Assembly: GCF_030811455.1 (NCBI RefSeq)
Contig: NZ_JAUSQU010000001.1
Location: 4,464,001 to 4,528,000 of the forward strand
Source of the DNA: Streptosporangium lutulentum
GTDB taxonomy: Bacteria; Actinomycetota; Actinomycetes; Streptosporangiales; Streptosporangiaceae
Length of the DNA: 64,000 bases
Direction: 5' to 3'
Part shown: positions 8,147 to 16,832 of the stretch, piece after piece
Position numbering within the stretch: the first letter of the stretch is position 1
How the letters are laid out: every line of letters begins with the position of its first letter
Position numbers and translations under genes: made by a program
Notes under the pieces: model-generated
Database searches by the model: none
Told to the model about the DNA's origin: nothing
Seen by the model: the letters and a program-made list of their open reading frames with translations, nothing else

Positions 8147-9759
8147 ACCCATTCATGGCGACCCGGCGTGGCCTGACCACGGCCCGCAGCGGTGTCCGAT
8201 CGCCGGTGGCCGTGGCACTCAGCGTGGTGGGCCTGCTCCTGATCTGGGTGATACTCGCGCGGATCTTCGCCGACCTCCGGGTCGTCCCCCAGCCGTGGGC
8301 GGTACTGCAGGCGATGTGGGAAGACCGGAACATCTACTCCGGCAACATCTCCACCACACTGTCCGAGGCGGCCATCGGCTTCTTCTGGGGCAACGTTCTC
8401 GCCATCGCGCTCGCCGGCGTCTTCGTCCAGGTCCCGGCGGTGGAGCGGTTGCTGCTGCGCATCGCCGTCGCGAGCTACTGCGTGCCGCTCGTCGCGATCG
8501 CGCCCATCCTCGTCGTCGTCCTGCCCGGCAACGCCCCCAAGGAGGCACTCGCCGGGCTGTCGGTCTTCTTCACCACCTTGACGGCCGCCGTGCTCGGATT
8601 GCGATCCGCCGATCGGAGCGCGCTGGACCTCATCCACTCCCTTGGCGGGGGCTCCTTCTTCACCCTGCGCAAGCTTCGCCTCCTTTCCGCGTTGCCCAGC
8701 CTGTTCGCAGGACTCAAGATCGCCGCGCCTGCGGCGCTGCTCGGCGCGATCATCGGAGAGTACCTGGGCTCCAGCAACGGACTCGGCGTCATGCTGGTGC
8801 AGGCGCAATCGTCGTTCCAGGTGGCACGCACCTGGGCGGTGGCACTCGTCATCTCGGCCCTGGCGGGCCTGGGCTACGCACTGGTCGCGATCATCGCTCG
8901 GTGGCTCACCCCCTGGGCCGGCCGGGACGTGAGCGTGGGGGTGGGTGCGGCATCCGGGGCAGCAGGCGACGGACGGGCGCGGTCCCTGCTCGTCGGCACG
9001 GCTGGACTGGTCGGCTCCATCCTCCTGATCGTGGTCGGCTGGTACGCGGTCATCCGGGTTTTCGCCCTCGATCCGTACTTCGCGAAGACGCCGGCGGACG
9101 TCGCGACCTATTTGTTCGCCGGCGAGGACGCGGCGGACCATCGGCAACGTCTGCTGTCCGCGTTGGGCATCACGCTGCTTGACGCGGGTGTCGGCTATGT
9201 CGTGGGGCTGATCGTCGCATCGCTCGCCGCCGCGGTCCTGGTGGCGTTCCGCCGCGTCGAACAGATCGTCCTGCCGCTCGCCATCGTGCTGAGGTCCATC
9301 CCCCTGCTCGCCCTGACCCCCCTGCTCGCCCTCGTCTTCGGACGCGGGCTACTGGGCGTCACCATCGTCGTCGCCGTGATCACCTTCTTCGCCACCCTCG
9401 TAACGGTCAGCCAGGGACTGCGGGCAGCCCCCGTCCTCGCCTGCGAGGTCATCACGTCACTGGGCGGCGGGCAGTTGACGGTCACCAGGAAAGTACGGCT
9501 GCTCTACGCGCTCCCCTCGCTGTTCTCGTCCGCGCGGATCGCGATCCCCGGCGCGATCGCCGGCGCCACCCTCGCGGAGTGGCTTGCCAGCGGCAAGGGA
9601 CTGGGCAGCCTCCTGGTCTCGGACTACACCGCCTCCCGCTTCGCGGGGCTCTGGTCCGGATCGGTGGTGATCGTTGTCGTGTCCGTGGCCCTCTACGGAC
9701 TCGTCACCGCCCTGGAACGTCCGGTTGTCGCGCGTTACGCGCCACAACAAGTGAAGTGA
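8143..9759 (+). CDS. Fused double-domain ABC transporter permease
   Basis: 538 residues, roughly twice the normal size for the family. Two homologous BPD_transp_1 domains are joined end to end. Each carries an EAA-like loop: [20 protein letters not shown] followed by [10 protein letters not shown] in the first half, and [20 protein letters not shown] followed by [16 protein letters not shown] in the second. One polypeptide therefore supplies both transmembrane halves of the importer. The GTG start at 8143 overlaps the ATPase stop. The halves have clearly diverged, so the fusion is not a recent tandem duplication. Confidence 0.9.
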   Translation: MNPFMATRRGLTTARSGVRSPVAVALSVVGLLLIWVILARIFADLRVVPQPWAVLQAMWEDRNIYSGNISTTLSEAAIGFFWGNVLAIALAGVFVQVPAVERLLLRIAVASYCVPLVAIAPILVVVLPGNAPKEALAGLSVFFTTLTAAVLGLRSADRSALDLIHSLGGGSFFTLRKLRLLSALPSLFAGLKIAAPAALLGAIIGEYLGSSNGLGVMLVQAQSSFQVARTWAVALVISALAGLGYALVAIIARWLTPWAGRDVSVGVGAASGAAGDGRARSLLVGTAGLVGSILLIVVGWYAVIRVFALDPYFAKTPADVATYLFAGEDAADHRQRLLSALGITLLDAGVGYVVGLIVASLAAAVLVAFRRVEQIVLPLAIVLRSIPLLALTPLLALVFGRGLLGVTIVVAVITFFATLVTVSQGLRAAPVLACEVITSLGGGQLTVTRKVRLLYALPSLFSSARIAIPGAIAGATLAEWLASGKGLGSLLVSDYTASRFAGLWSGSVVIVVVSVALYGLVTALERPVVARYAPQQVK

Positions 9760-9865
9760 GGAGATCCTTCACATCCCGCCGCCCGCAGCTCCACGGCCTG
9801 CCGCCGTGGCCTGCGCGACCTCGGCCTCAATCCGCATCTTCACCGCCTTACTCCGGGAGCCCACG

Positions 9866-10468
9866 ATGGACACCGCAGCCCTTGCCACCGCCTTCGGCGC
9901 ACGTCTCCCCGGCTGGGTCACCGCCGAGCTCGGCGACGTCCCGGAGATCCTCCCGACCGACGACGACCGCATCCGCCTGACCAACCGGCTCGCCGAACGT
10001 AACCACCGCGAGAATACCGGCGGCCCCTTCGCCGCCCTGGTCGTGGAGTCCGCCACCGGACGCCTGATCTCGGCCGGTGTCAACGTCGTCCTGGCCTCCG
10101 GATTGTCGTCGACCCACGCCGAGGTCACCGCGCTGTCCCTCGCCCAGACCCGGCTCGGTGCCTGGGATCTGGGTGGCCCGGATCTGCCCGACCTGGAGCT
10201 CGTCGTCAACTGGCGGCCCTGCGTCATGTGCTACGGCGCCACCATGTGGTCCGGCGTCCGGCGTCTGCTCATCGCGGGCGACGGCCCGGAACTGGAGAAG
10301 CTGACGGGCTTCGACGAGGGCCCGATGGTCGCCGACTGGGCCCCCCAGTTCGCCGCCCGCGGCATCGAAGTCGTCCTCAGCCCGCTGCGCGAGGAGGCCA
10401 TCGAGGTGTTCCGCGCCTACGGGGAACGCGACGACGTCGTCGTCTACAACGCCCGCGGCACCTCCTGA
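9866..10468 (+). CDS. Nucleobase/nucleoside deaminase of the cytidine deaminase-like fold
   Basis: 200 residues from the ATG at 9866 (a GGGAG site upstream). The zinc-site motifs of the CMP/dCMP/guanine deaminase superfamily are present: the HAE motif in STHAEVTALSLAQTRLG and the cysteine pair in WRPCVMCYGATMWSGVRRL. The N-terminal extension (about 55 residues) and the C-terminal FRAYGERDDVVVYNARG resemble guanine deaminase and tRNA adenosine deaminase relatives. It is the last gene of the ABC operon, about 100 bp after the permease. An amino-bearing base is thus the likely imported substrate; which one cannot be read from sequence. Confidence 0.82.
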   Translation: MDTAALATAFGARLPGWVTAELGDVPEILPTDDDRIRLTNRLAERNHRENTGGPFAALVVESATGRLISAGVNVVLASGLSSTHAEVTALSLAQTRLGAWDLGGPDLPDLELVVNWRPCVMCYGATMWSGVRRLLIAGDGPELEKLTGFDEGPMVADWAPQFAARGIEVVLSPLREEAIEVFRAYGERDDVVVYNARGTS

Positions 10469-10780
10469 CCGATGTCGAAGAGCTGTTCGTAGAAGCCACC
10501 GAAGCCGCGGCCGGTGACAGCGGTGTCCGGCCCGGTCGTCGCGTCGCATCCTCGTGGCGTCGCCGGGTGCGATGGAGGACTCGACGTCCTCGCCGTCGAT
10601 CTTCTCGTGCGGGAACTCACCGACGGGGTGCCCGGCGTGAGCGCCGCCAGGGGGCCATCCCGCTTCGGTCGCGAGCCGTTCGATCTCCGCGCACAGGCCC
10701 TGCCCGGCAATGCCGGGGTCGGCGGCGAAGGCCCGACGGCCCGCTTCGAAGTCGCAGGCCTTTTAATACCGGCGCGGTGC
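10444..10780 (-). pseudogene. Remnant of an M24-family metallopeptidase (creatinase/aminopeptidase fold)
   Basis: On the minus strand one frame reads KACDFEAGRRAFAADPGIAG, then AEIERLATEAGWPPGG, HAGHPVGEFPHEKIDGEDVE and MRRDDRAGHRCH. This is the C-terminal catalytic half of an M24 peptidase. Immediately after the last segment a deletion and frameshift intervene, and the true C-terminus (RGFGGFYEQLFDIG) continues in another frame before the stop at 10444. The N-terminal half of the gene is absent. The remnant overlaps the 3' end of the deaminase gene by 25 bp. Confidence 0.75.
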
Positions 10781-10819
10781 ACCAGCATGGCCACCGCGCC
10801 GTGGGGGCCGCTGGGACGG

Positions 10820-11287
10820 CTACCCCTGGCGGAAGAATTCCTGCACGTTGGCAGCGACGGTCGTCAGCTCTTCACCAGCCTCGATCACGGTCGTCACGGT
10901 GGACTCCCAGCCGCTGGAGAAGACCCCGGCTCGCAAGGTCCAGCTCAGATACACGTGACCGCCCGAGCCGAACGTCGCTGCCACGACCAGCTCGTTGTTG
11001 ACCCAGGACCACTCGCCCTCCCAACCGCGGAAGTCGCGCGCAAGACCGTCGAGGAACTCGGTCAGATATCCCGCACCGTCCCAGGCAGACACGGTCACGG
11101 TCTCGATCCGTGCGCGCAGGCCATCATCGACAGCCTCCACGGCGAATACGACCTCGAACTCATCCGTCCGCGACCAGTCCAACAACCGGATAGAGGCCGC
11201 CGTCGACCTCGACCCCCGAACGACGACCTCGACCTGCCCAGGAACCACCTCGATCGGACTCACCCACCGAGGATACGGACGCCACAC
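10820..11287 (-). CDS. DUF6228-like hypothetical protein
   Basis: 155 residues with no signal peptide or membrane helix. It is rich in aromatic and charged strands (SWVNNELVVAATFGSGGHVY, then SWTLRAGVFSSGWESTVTTV) and ends with a short amphipathic helix (EAGEELTTVAANVQEFFRQG). Layout and length match the small actinobacterial family I recall as DUF6228, whose members are often found near immunity-type genes. No function is known to me. It lies next to a peptidase remnant in a region of small orphan genes. Confidence 0.65.
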   Translation of the reverse strand: MWRPYPRWVSPIEVVPGQVEVVVRGSRSTAASIRLLDWSRTDEFEVVFAVEAVDDGLRARIETVTVSAWDGAGYLTEFLDGLARDFRGWEGEWSWVNNELVVAATFGSGGHVYLSWTLRAGVFSSGWESTVTTVIEAGEELTTVAANVQEFFRQG

Positions 11288-11545
11288 GGCGGCGTCATCG
11301 CCATTACGACGCGCAGAGGTCGGTGCTGCTTCTCGTCAACGTTCGGGGCTCCACACCCAGCTCTCCGCCAGGAGCGTCACGGTCAGTAGTGATTCCGGAG
11401 CCAGATAGGTCAACCGGCGACAGTTGGATACGCGAGCTCACCAATATGACGGGCCGAAACCGACCTTGTGCCACAACTAACTCGCTGAGATCACCGTCTG
11501 AGTAGAGAAGCAGTGCCCGTCATGGGGGTGAGATGGGGAGGAAAG

Positions 11546-12295
11546 GTGCGCCAGCTCTTGGTGTTATCCCTGGCCGCGTTGTTCGTCCTCAGCGCATGCG
11601 CTGAGGATCCCGCGGTCCGGGCCGCGTATGCCCACGCCGACCGGGTCGCCGAGGAGCTCAGCCGCGGTCTGAGCTGGAACCGGGAAGACATCGGGCACGG
11701 GCTCTCCCGTGATGAGGACGTGGACGTGTACTCGGTGACGGGCACGAGATACAGCCTGAGCGATCGCGGGCGCGTCCTGCTGCGCATCCGCGCCACCAGC
11801 CGGATCGGCCCGGACGGCATGCCGGATCCGGTAGGCCAGGGCACGCGCGCCTACGAAGCGACGCACGACCCCTCCCCGAGCCGCTATCCGGTTGTGACCG
11901 TCTGCTTCGAGATCACGGTCTCCTACTCCGACACCGGGGTAACCGAGGTCGAGTGCCCGGCCGGTGAGCCGCACTCGTTCCGCGCCCCGGCCGCCCTCCC
12001 CCACAACGCCTTCGACCGGCTGAAGACGCGTCTTCCCAAGACCCCCGATCTGGCAGCCGCCCGCAAGGTGGTCGATCATCTGGACCTCGACGACCGCATC
12101 GGCAAAGACGTGGCCGAGATGGACGGCGTGATCGGCATCGCATTGCGCGAGCGGCCGGGCGTGTGCCTGTTCGCCCGGGTCCGCCCGCAAGGCACCGAGG
12201 TGTGGTGGCCTTCCCGCATCCAGGCGATGCCCGGGGAAAGCAGTTGCAGTGCCGCCGAAGCCGTTCACGGTCACGCCCAACGAGCGCCGCACTGA
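11546..12295 (+). CDS. Putative lipoprotein of unknown function
   Basis: A GTG at 11546 follows GGAGG with a 4-base gap and gives 249 residues. An ATG at 11522 is possible but lacks a ribosome site. The N-terminus is a lipoprotein signal (RQLLVLSLAALFVLSAC) with lipobox LSAC. The mature part has a paired-strand region (TRYSLSDRGRVLLRIRATSR, PVVTVCFEITVSYSDTG) and two cysteines in VCFE and VECPAGEP. I do not recognise the family; similar proteins with an N-terminal AYAHADRVAEEL-type helix are common in actinomycetes. It is monocistronic here. Confidence 0.7.
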   Translation: MRQLLVLSLAALFVLSACAEDPAVRAAYAHADRVAEELSRGLSWNREDIGHGLSRDEDVDVYSVTGTRYSLSDRGRVLLRIRATSRIGPDGMPDPVGQGTRAYEATHDPSPSRYPVVTVCFEITVSYSDTGVTEVECPAGEPHSFRAPAALPHNAFDRLKTRLPKTPDLAAARKVVDHLDLDDRIGKDVAEMDGVIGIALRERPGVCLFARVRPQGTEVWWPSRIQAMPGESSCSAAEAVHGHAQRAPH

Positions 12296-12451
12296 GCCGG
12301 CCGAGAAAGGACCGAACGGCGCGCCATACGTCAGCGGAACGACCCAGCCGCCACTCGGTTCGTCATCCACGCCTGCGTCTTCCCGGCATCGCAAGCGCCC
12401 CCATGGGCACAGGTCGTCCTAGTCGGTGGCGGCTGCCATGATCACACCTAG

Positions 12452-13866
12452 TAGGACTTGGTTACCTCGGGTAGGAGACGGTATGTCACCTGCGTTGGGG
12501 GTGAGGGAAGATGACCCCTCAAGAACTCGAGGCCGTGCGGGCGCGACTGGAGACGTTCGCCGCCGAGGTGTTCTCCTGTTTCGCCCGTGCTGATCAGCGG
12601 CGATGGGGCGAACGATATGTGCGCGGCCTGCTGACCGACGGGGCCCGTAAATCGATGGAGCCGATGGCGGCCCGGCTGGGCGTGGACCGCCAGGGGCTGC
12701 AGCAGTTTCTCACCGACGCCCCCTGGTCACATCAACTGGTGCTGGCCGAGCTGGCCTGGCGGATGGACACGGCGATCAACCCGGCCGCCTGGGTGGTCGA
12801 TGATGTGTCCTTTGTCAAGGATGGTGAGGAGTCGCCGGGAGTGGCCCCGCAGTACTGCGGGGCGCTGGGCAAGACCGCTAACTGCCAGGTCGCCCCGAGT
12901 GTGCACCTGGTCACCGACGTCGCGTCCTGTCCGGTGAACTGGCGGCTGTTCGTGCCCGAGGGGTGGGATGCGGCCTCACCGCGCACGGAGGATTCGGCCG
13001 CGGTGGCGGCGCGCAGGCAACGGGCCCGGATCCCCGCGGACATCACTCATGTGCCCAAGTGGCAGCTGGCTTTGGACATGATCGATGAGCTGTGTTGCTG
13101 GGGGCTGGAGGCGCCGCTGGTGGTCGCCGATGAGGGCTATGGCCAAGACGGGGCCTTTCGTCTGGGCTTGACCGAGCGTGGCATCGGCTACGTGGTGGGG
13201 GTGCGCTCCGATACCGCGCTGCTGGGCATCGATGCCGGCCGGACGGTCGCGCCGTATGCGGGGACTGGGCGGCGGCCGGTGCCGCGTTATCGAGACAAGC
13301 CGCGCTCAGCCCAGCAGATCGTGACCGCCGCCGGACGGCGCGCGCTGCACGCGGTGACCTGGCGGGCCGGGTCCAAGGGGCCGTTGCGCTCACGGTTTGT
13401 CGCGCTGCGGGTACGGCCGGCGGGGCTACGGATCCGCCGCGCGCACATGGGCGAGGATCTGCCGGTGTGCTGGCTGCTGGCCGAATGGCCACCTGGTGAG
13501 AGCGAGCCGACCAAATACTGGCTGTCCACCCTCCCGGCAGACATCCCGCTACGGCGCCTGGTGCGCCTGGCCAAAATCCGCTGGCGCATCGAACACGACT
13601 ACCGGGAGTTGAAGACCGGCCTGGGTCTGGACCACTTCGAGGGCCGCACCTGGAGTGGCTGGCACCATCACGTGACCCTGGCCTCGGTCGCACACGCCTT
13701 CTGCACCCTGGAGCGGCTCGACCCAAAAGTGCCGGCTGCGGTTTGAGCACCTACCGGATCATCGCCGAGTTGCAACTACTCCTGGCGTGCTGGGCCGGAA
13801 TCTGCCCCACCTGCCGCCGAGCGTTACCCAGACACGCCCAGCCCGTCCCCACCTAACCAAGCCCTA
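12452..13866 (+). mobile_element. IS701-family insertion sequence, apparently complete
   Basis: About 1.4 kb holding one transposase. The ends are imperfect inverted repeats: TAGGACTTGGTTACC on the left and, reading inward from the right, TAGGGCTTGGTTAGG. A CTAG tetranucleotide lies immediately outside each end (12448-12451 and 13867-13870), matching the YTAR 4-bp target duplication known for IS701 elements. The right CTAG is shared with the left end of the neighbouring IS630-type element. Confidence 0.85.
12511..13746 (+). CDS. IS701-family transposase
   Basis: 411 residues, full length for the family. The DDE residues are placed in AWVVDDVSFVKDGEESPGV (first Asp), LVVADEGYGQDGAFRLGL (second Asp) and IRWRIEHDYRELKTGLGLD (Glu). 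The N-terminal LETFAAEVFSCFARADQRRW helix is typical. It catalyses cut-and-paste movement of the element that carries it. The frame is intact and the ends are present, so the copy could be active. Confidence 0.93.
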   Translation: MTPQELEAVRARLETFAAEVFSCFARADQRRWGERYVRGLLTDGARKSMEPMAARLGVDRQGLQQFLTDAPWSHQLVLAELAWRMDTAINPAAWVVDDVSFVKDGEESPGVAPQYCGALGKTANCQVAPSVHLVTDVASCPVNWRLFVPEGWDAASPRTEDSAAVAARRQRARIPADITHVPKWQLALDMIDELCCWGLEAPLVVADEGYGQDGAFRLGLTERGIGYVVGVRSDTALLGIDAGRTVAPYAGTGRRPVPRYRDKPRSAQQIVTAAGRRALHAVTWRAGSKGPLRSRFVALRVRPAGLRIRRAHMGEDLPVCWLLAEWPPGESEPTKYWLSTLPADIPLRRLVRLAKIRWRIEHDYRELKTGLGLDHFEGRTWSGWHHHVTLASVAHAFCTLERLDPKVPAAV

Positions 13867-13869
13867 CTA

Positions 13870-15063
13870 GTGGCCCGTCACGCAACCTTGGCCGGGTAAC
13901 TGGTCCAGCTTCTGATGGGTGAGCTGGCGGCGAAGTTCGTCTTGGGCCGGGCTTGGGCGTTGCGCCAGCGCACATAGGCGCCGATCGCCGCGTTCTGCTC
14001 GGCATGGCTGCGGTGATCAGTGCCATTGAGGGCGTAGTAGCGCAAGGCGGCGAATTCGGACTCGATCCAGTTCAACCACGAGCCATAGGTCGGCAGGAAC
14101 ACCAGCTCGACATCGTTGGCAGCCGCCCAGGCGCGGACCTCGCGGTGCTTGTGCGGCGAGTAGTTATCCATGATCACATGCAGTTTTTCGCCAGGCCAGC
14201 GCGCCCGGAGCGTCTTGAGGAAGGACAAGAACTCCCGCCAGCGTTTGCGTTTGCGGATGCGGTAAAACAGCTTGCCGGTGGCCAGATCCAGGGCCGCGAT
14301 CATCTGCATGACGCCGTCGTAGCGATGGTAGGTGGCCCGCAGCCGGGCCGGTGAACCCTGAGGTCGCCACCGTTTGCCCTTACGCGGCAGCAGATTCAGC
14401 GGCCCGAGCTCATCGACGCAGATCACCCGCCCATCAGCGGGCGGGCTGTCATACAGCTTCAGCACGCGTCGCATCTTGGCGATGAAGTGCGGGTCGGTGG
14501 ATGCCTTCCACGTCGTGGTGGTCTGCCAGCTCACCCCGCCCTTGCGCAGGATCCGCCGCAGATGCTCGCGGCTGATCGCCGCCACCACCCCTCGGGCGAT
14601 GAGGTGCTCGGCCAGCGTGCGCAGGCTCCAGGTCGACATGCCGGCGATGCCCCACTCAGCGGGGACCGTCTTGGCGATCAGGCAGATGCGCTCACGCACC
14701 CGCTCACTGATCGCCGGGGGACGGCCCCCGCTCCATTTTGGGTCCAGCGCGTCAAACCCCCGCTCGTTGAAGGCGTGGATGACATCACGGACGTAGTCGT
14801 CACCGACCTGCATCAACGAGGTGATGTCCGGCACCGACTGGCCCTGGCCGGACATCATCACCACGATCGCCCGCCGCAACTTGATCGGATCCTTCGCGGT
14901 CCTCGTGATCCGCTGCAGTCTGCGGCCTTCCTCCATCGACAACGGCCGGACGAACACCTCTGGTCGGCGCGCCATGACCACCTCCCTATCTTGCGGAAGC
15001 AGCCAGCCTGACGGGTTCACCCCAGGAGATCAATTACCCGTCCAAGGTTGCGTGACGGGCCAC
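13870..15063 (-). mobile_element. IS630-family insertion sequence
   Basis: About 1.2 kb. The ends are near-perfect inverted repeats: GTGGCCCGTCACGCAACCTT at 13870 and its reverse complement ending at 15063, with one mismatch in the next ten bases. TA dinucleotides flank it (13868-13869 and 15064-15065), the target duplication of the IS630/mariner group. Joining the outer flanks (ATCACACC, TA, GATGATCAAGG) restores a continuous pre-insertion sequence. Confidence 0.88.
13878..14975 (-). CDS. IS630-family transposase
   Basis: An ATG at 14975 behind GGGAGG gives 365 residues; a longer frame to 15020 has no ribosome site. The N-terminal winged-helix region (VGDDYVRDVIHAFNERGFDA, then LAEHLIARGVVAAISREHLR) precedes the DDE domain. 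Catalytic residues are placed in VICVDELGPLNLL (Asp), KLHVIMDNYSPHKHREV (Asp) and YGSWLNWIESEFAAL (Glu). The gene is complete and fills its element. Confidence 0.93.
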   Translation of the reverse strand: MARRPEVFVRPLSMEEGRRLQRITRTAKDPIKLRRAIVVMMSGQGQSVPDITSLMQVGDDYVRDVIHAFNERGFDALDPKWSGGRPPAISERVRERICLIAKTVPAEWGIAGMSTWSLRTLAEHLIARGVVAAISREHLRRILRKGGVSWQTTTTWKASTDPHFIAKMRRVLKLYDSPPADGRVICVDELGPLNLLPRKGKRWRPQGSPARLRATYHRYDGVMQMIAALDLATGKLFYRIRKRKRWREFLSFLKTLRARWPGEKLHVIMDNYSPHKHREVRAWAAANDVELVFLPTYGSWLNWIESEFAALRYYALNGTDHRSHAEQNAAIGAYVRWRNAQARPKTNFAASSPIRSWTSYPAKVA

Positions 15064-15084
15064 TAGATGATCAAGGGAGCCACA

Positions 15085-15684
15085 GTGACGGCCTCGCACG
15101 AAGAATTCGACTGGCTTGCAAAGTACGGCCCGTTCTATGACGTCTCCTGTGTCACCTTCGCCCGATCCCTCAATCCTCGCGAAGCGTTGATGCGTCTCAA
15201 CGCGGACAGCAGCGGGATCGAAGAGGTGACCTTTGAAAAGCACCAGGAACGAACGATGGAGTACATCGACTCGGACAACATGCGCACCGGCTACGTGGGG
15301 GCGCTGGAGGCGAACGGCTGGACCGTGCTGATCCAGCTCTGGACTGGGTCGATCGGCCTCAACAGGCTCCTACTGCACGGCCTCTCCCAGTCGACCGAGG
15401 TCGCGTCGATCCATCGCAACATCCATGCCGCGGACTATTTCATCTACGCGGTCGACGGCGAACAGGTCACATGCTTCGATCAGTTGGTTCCGGATACGCG
15501 CTGGGGCAGGGATCCAGACCGCTTGGTCGGCATGATGCACGAAGTCGGCCTGTCCTGGGAAGGCCCCGGCGGCGATGCCCCGTTCCCACGATCCTTCGCC
15601 CTGGCGAAAAAGATCACCGGCCTCTCCTTCTCCGAGGAGATGCTGAGCACACGATTCCTCGGTGCCGCCGTCCGTGACCGGTGA
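15085..15684 (+). CDS. DUF6461-like protein
   Basis: A GTG at 15085 follows AGGGAG with good spacing and gives 199 residues; the gene begins 21 bp outside the IS630 element, which therefore landed in its promoter region. The N-terminal DWLAKYGPFYDVSCVTFARS and the later DYFIYAVDGEQVTCFDQLVP with RWGRDPDRL match the actinobacterial family I recall as DUF6461, of unknown function. It has no signal or membrane segment. Family members often occur as orphan genes near transposons and immunity-type proteins. Confidence 0.72.
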   Translation: MTASHEEFDWLAKYGPFYDVSCVTFARSLNPREALMRLNADSSGIEEVTFEKHQERTMEYIDSDNMRTGYVGALEANGWTVLIQLWTGSIGLNRLLLHGLSQSTEVASIHRNIHAADYFIYAVDGEQVTCFDQLVPDTRWGRDPDRLVGMMHEVGLSWEGPGGDAPFPRSFALAKKITGLSFSEEMLSTRFLGAAVRDR

Positions 15685-15885
15685 CTGATTTTCAAGCGCC
15701 CGTGCGGTCGGTCGCATGTGTATGACGCGTGGTCCCCAGCTGGTCTTTGTCCCCGTTCCTGTTCGTTGTGATCGCGTCTTAGGCACCCTGCTTGACGATG
15801 TAGATCAAGTAGTTATCCACTCGGTCTGCAGGCCGGGTTCTCATTCCATAGGTTCGCGACCTGCGCCGAACCCGGAAAGAAGCAC
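15685..15885. other. Intergenic region without recognised features
   Basis: About 200 bp between the DUF6461-like gene and the pentapeptide gene. I see no RNA gene, strong hairpin or promoter here. A GGAAAGAAG ribosome site lies at its right end. Confidence 0.4.
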
Positions 15886-16143
15886 GTGTACCTGAAAGGC
15901 GCGGACCTGACGGGTGCGGACCTGACCGGCGCGGACCTGACGGGTGCGGAGTCGACCGGCGCGGACCTCCGCGGGGTTAAGGGCATGACCGCTGACCAGA
16001 TCAGAAAGGTCGCGATCACCGATGCCACCACCAAGTTCCAGAACCGGCCTGCCGGCGGGCGTCATGCCACCTTGGACGACGCCGCGCTCCACGTGTTGCA
16101 GGAGCTCAGGTCCGCGGACTTGAAGCCACGGCTGGTCCAGTAG
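15886..16143 (+). CDS. Short pentapeptide-repeat protein
   Basis: 85 residues from a GTG at 15886 behind GGAAAGAAG. The first 30 residues are five to six pentapeptide repeats of the A(D/E)LTG type (GADLTGADLTGADLTGAEST), enough for just over one coil of the right-handed quadrilateral helix. The C-terminal half (GMTADQIRKVAITDATTKF) is not repetitive. Pentapeptide proteins can mimic DNA or act as scaffolds, but this one is very short and may be a truncated relative. Its last 80 bp overlap, antisense, the 3' end of the metallopeptidase-like gene. Confidence 0.55.
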   Translation: MYLKGADLTGADLTGADLTGAESTGADLRGVKGMTADQIRKVAITDATTKFQNRPAGGRHATLDDAALHVLQELRSADLKPRLVQ

Positions 16144-16832
16144 TTGATCGTTTTCCGGGTGCCGTTGATGGTACTCGCCCATTCCCGGGTATAGACGAGG
16201 AGGTCATCCCAGTCCTCCTGAGTACGATCGAGGGAGTCCCACACGCTTGCGATGAAGACCCCGGAGAAGCAGTTGCTCTGCAGGTTGTATCGGCGGCGCT
16301 GCTCGGCGAGTTCGGCCTTGTTCCGGTAGGGAATCTTCTCGTAGGCGCGGTAAATACCGACGACATTCTGCACATGCCCCCCGTAGTGCATGGCCAGCAG
16401 GTTGAACAGGTAGAGGTCGTCAGGCTCCTCCAGGAGGTTTCTCTCGAGGACGATGAGGATCGTCCTCGAGTCGATGCAGTAGTGACTCGACCAGCCCTTG
16501 AGCCACTTCTCGCCACAGAACTTCTTCGGAGCCTTCGTGGCAAAGGCAACCTTCGGCTTGGAGAAGCTCTGGCCCGTGTTCTCCAGTTGGACGGCCCACG
16601 TGTGGTTGAGGCAGGCAAGCACGCCGTTGAGGTAATTCTTCGCAGAGCTTACATTCAGCTTTTTGATCGGCTTCTCGGGGCACTCGGTCACAGGAAGAGA
16701 TCCCGCCGCGTACAGCGGGTTGTCGGTGAGGGTCGCGTTCTCGACGGGATAAGCGACGGTGGCCGAAGCGGAGCCAATCGGCAGCAGTACCGCAGCCGTC
16801 AAACAAGCAAGAGGGATCAAGATGCTTCTCAT
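16062..16832 (-). CDS. Secreted neutral zinc metallopeptidase relative with a lost HExxH motif
   Basis: 256 residues with a Sec signal peptide (RSILIPLACLTAAVLLPIG, cleavage near SASA). The body matches the YpfJ-like neutral zinc metallopeptidase family of actinobacteria: the NYLNGVLACLNHTWAVQLEN helix, the cysteine pair in KFCGEKWL and HYCIDSRTI, and a QRRRYNLQSNCFSGVF segment. Where the family has AHEYGHHVQ, this protein has AMHYGGHVQ. Zinc-binding His, catalytic Glu and second His are all changed, so it should be inactive as a peptidase. The frame is intact, so this is a candidate pseudoenzyme rather than obvious decay. Confidence 0.75.
   Translation of the reverse strand: MRSILIPLACLTAAVLLPIGSASATVAYPVENATLTDNPLYAAGSLPVTECPEKPIKKLNVSSAKNYLNGVLACLNHTWAVQLENTGQSFSKPKVAFATKAPKKFCGEKWLKGWSSHYCIDSRTILIVLERNLLEEPDDLYLFNLLAMHYGGHVQNVVGIYRAYEKIPYRNKAELAEQRRRYNLQSNCFSGVFIASVWDSLDRTQEDWDDLLVYTREWASTINGTRKTINYWTSRGFKSADLSSCNTWSAASSKVA

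Noticed and set aside
15886..16143. Pentapeptide gene as gyrase-protecting resistance protein
   Set aside because: Only about one coil of repeats is present, much shorter than Qnr or MfpA.
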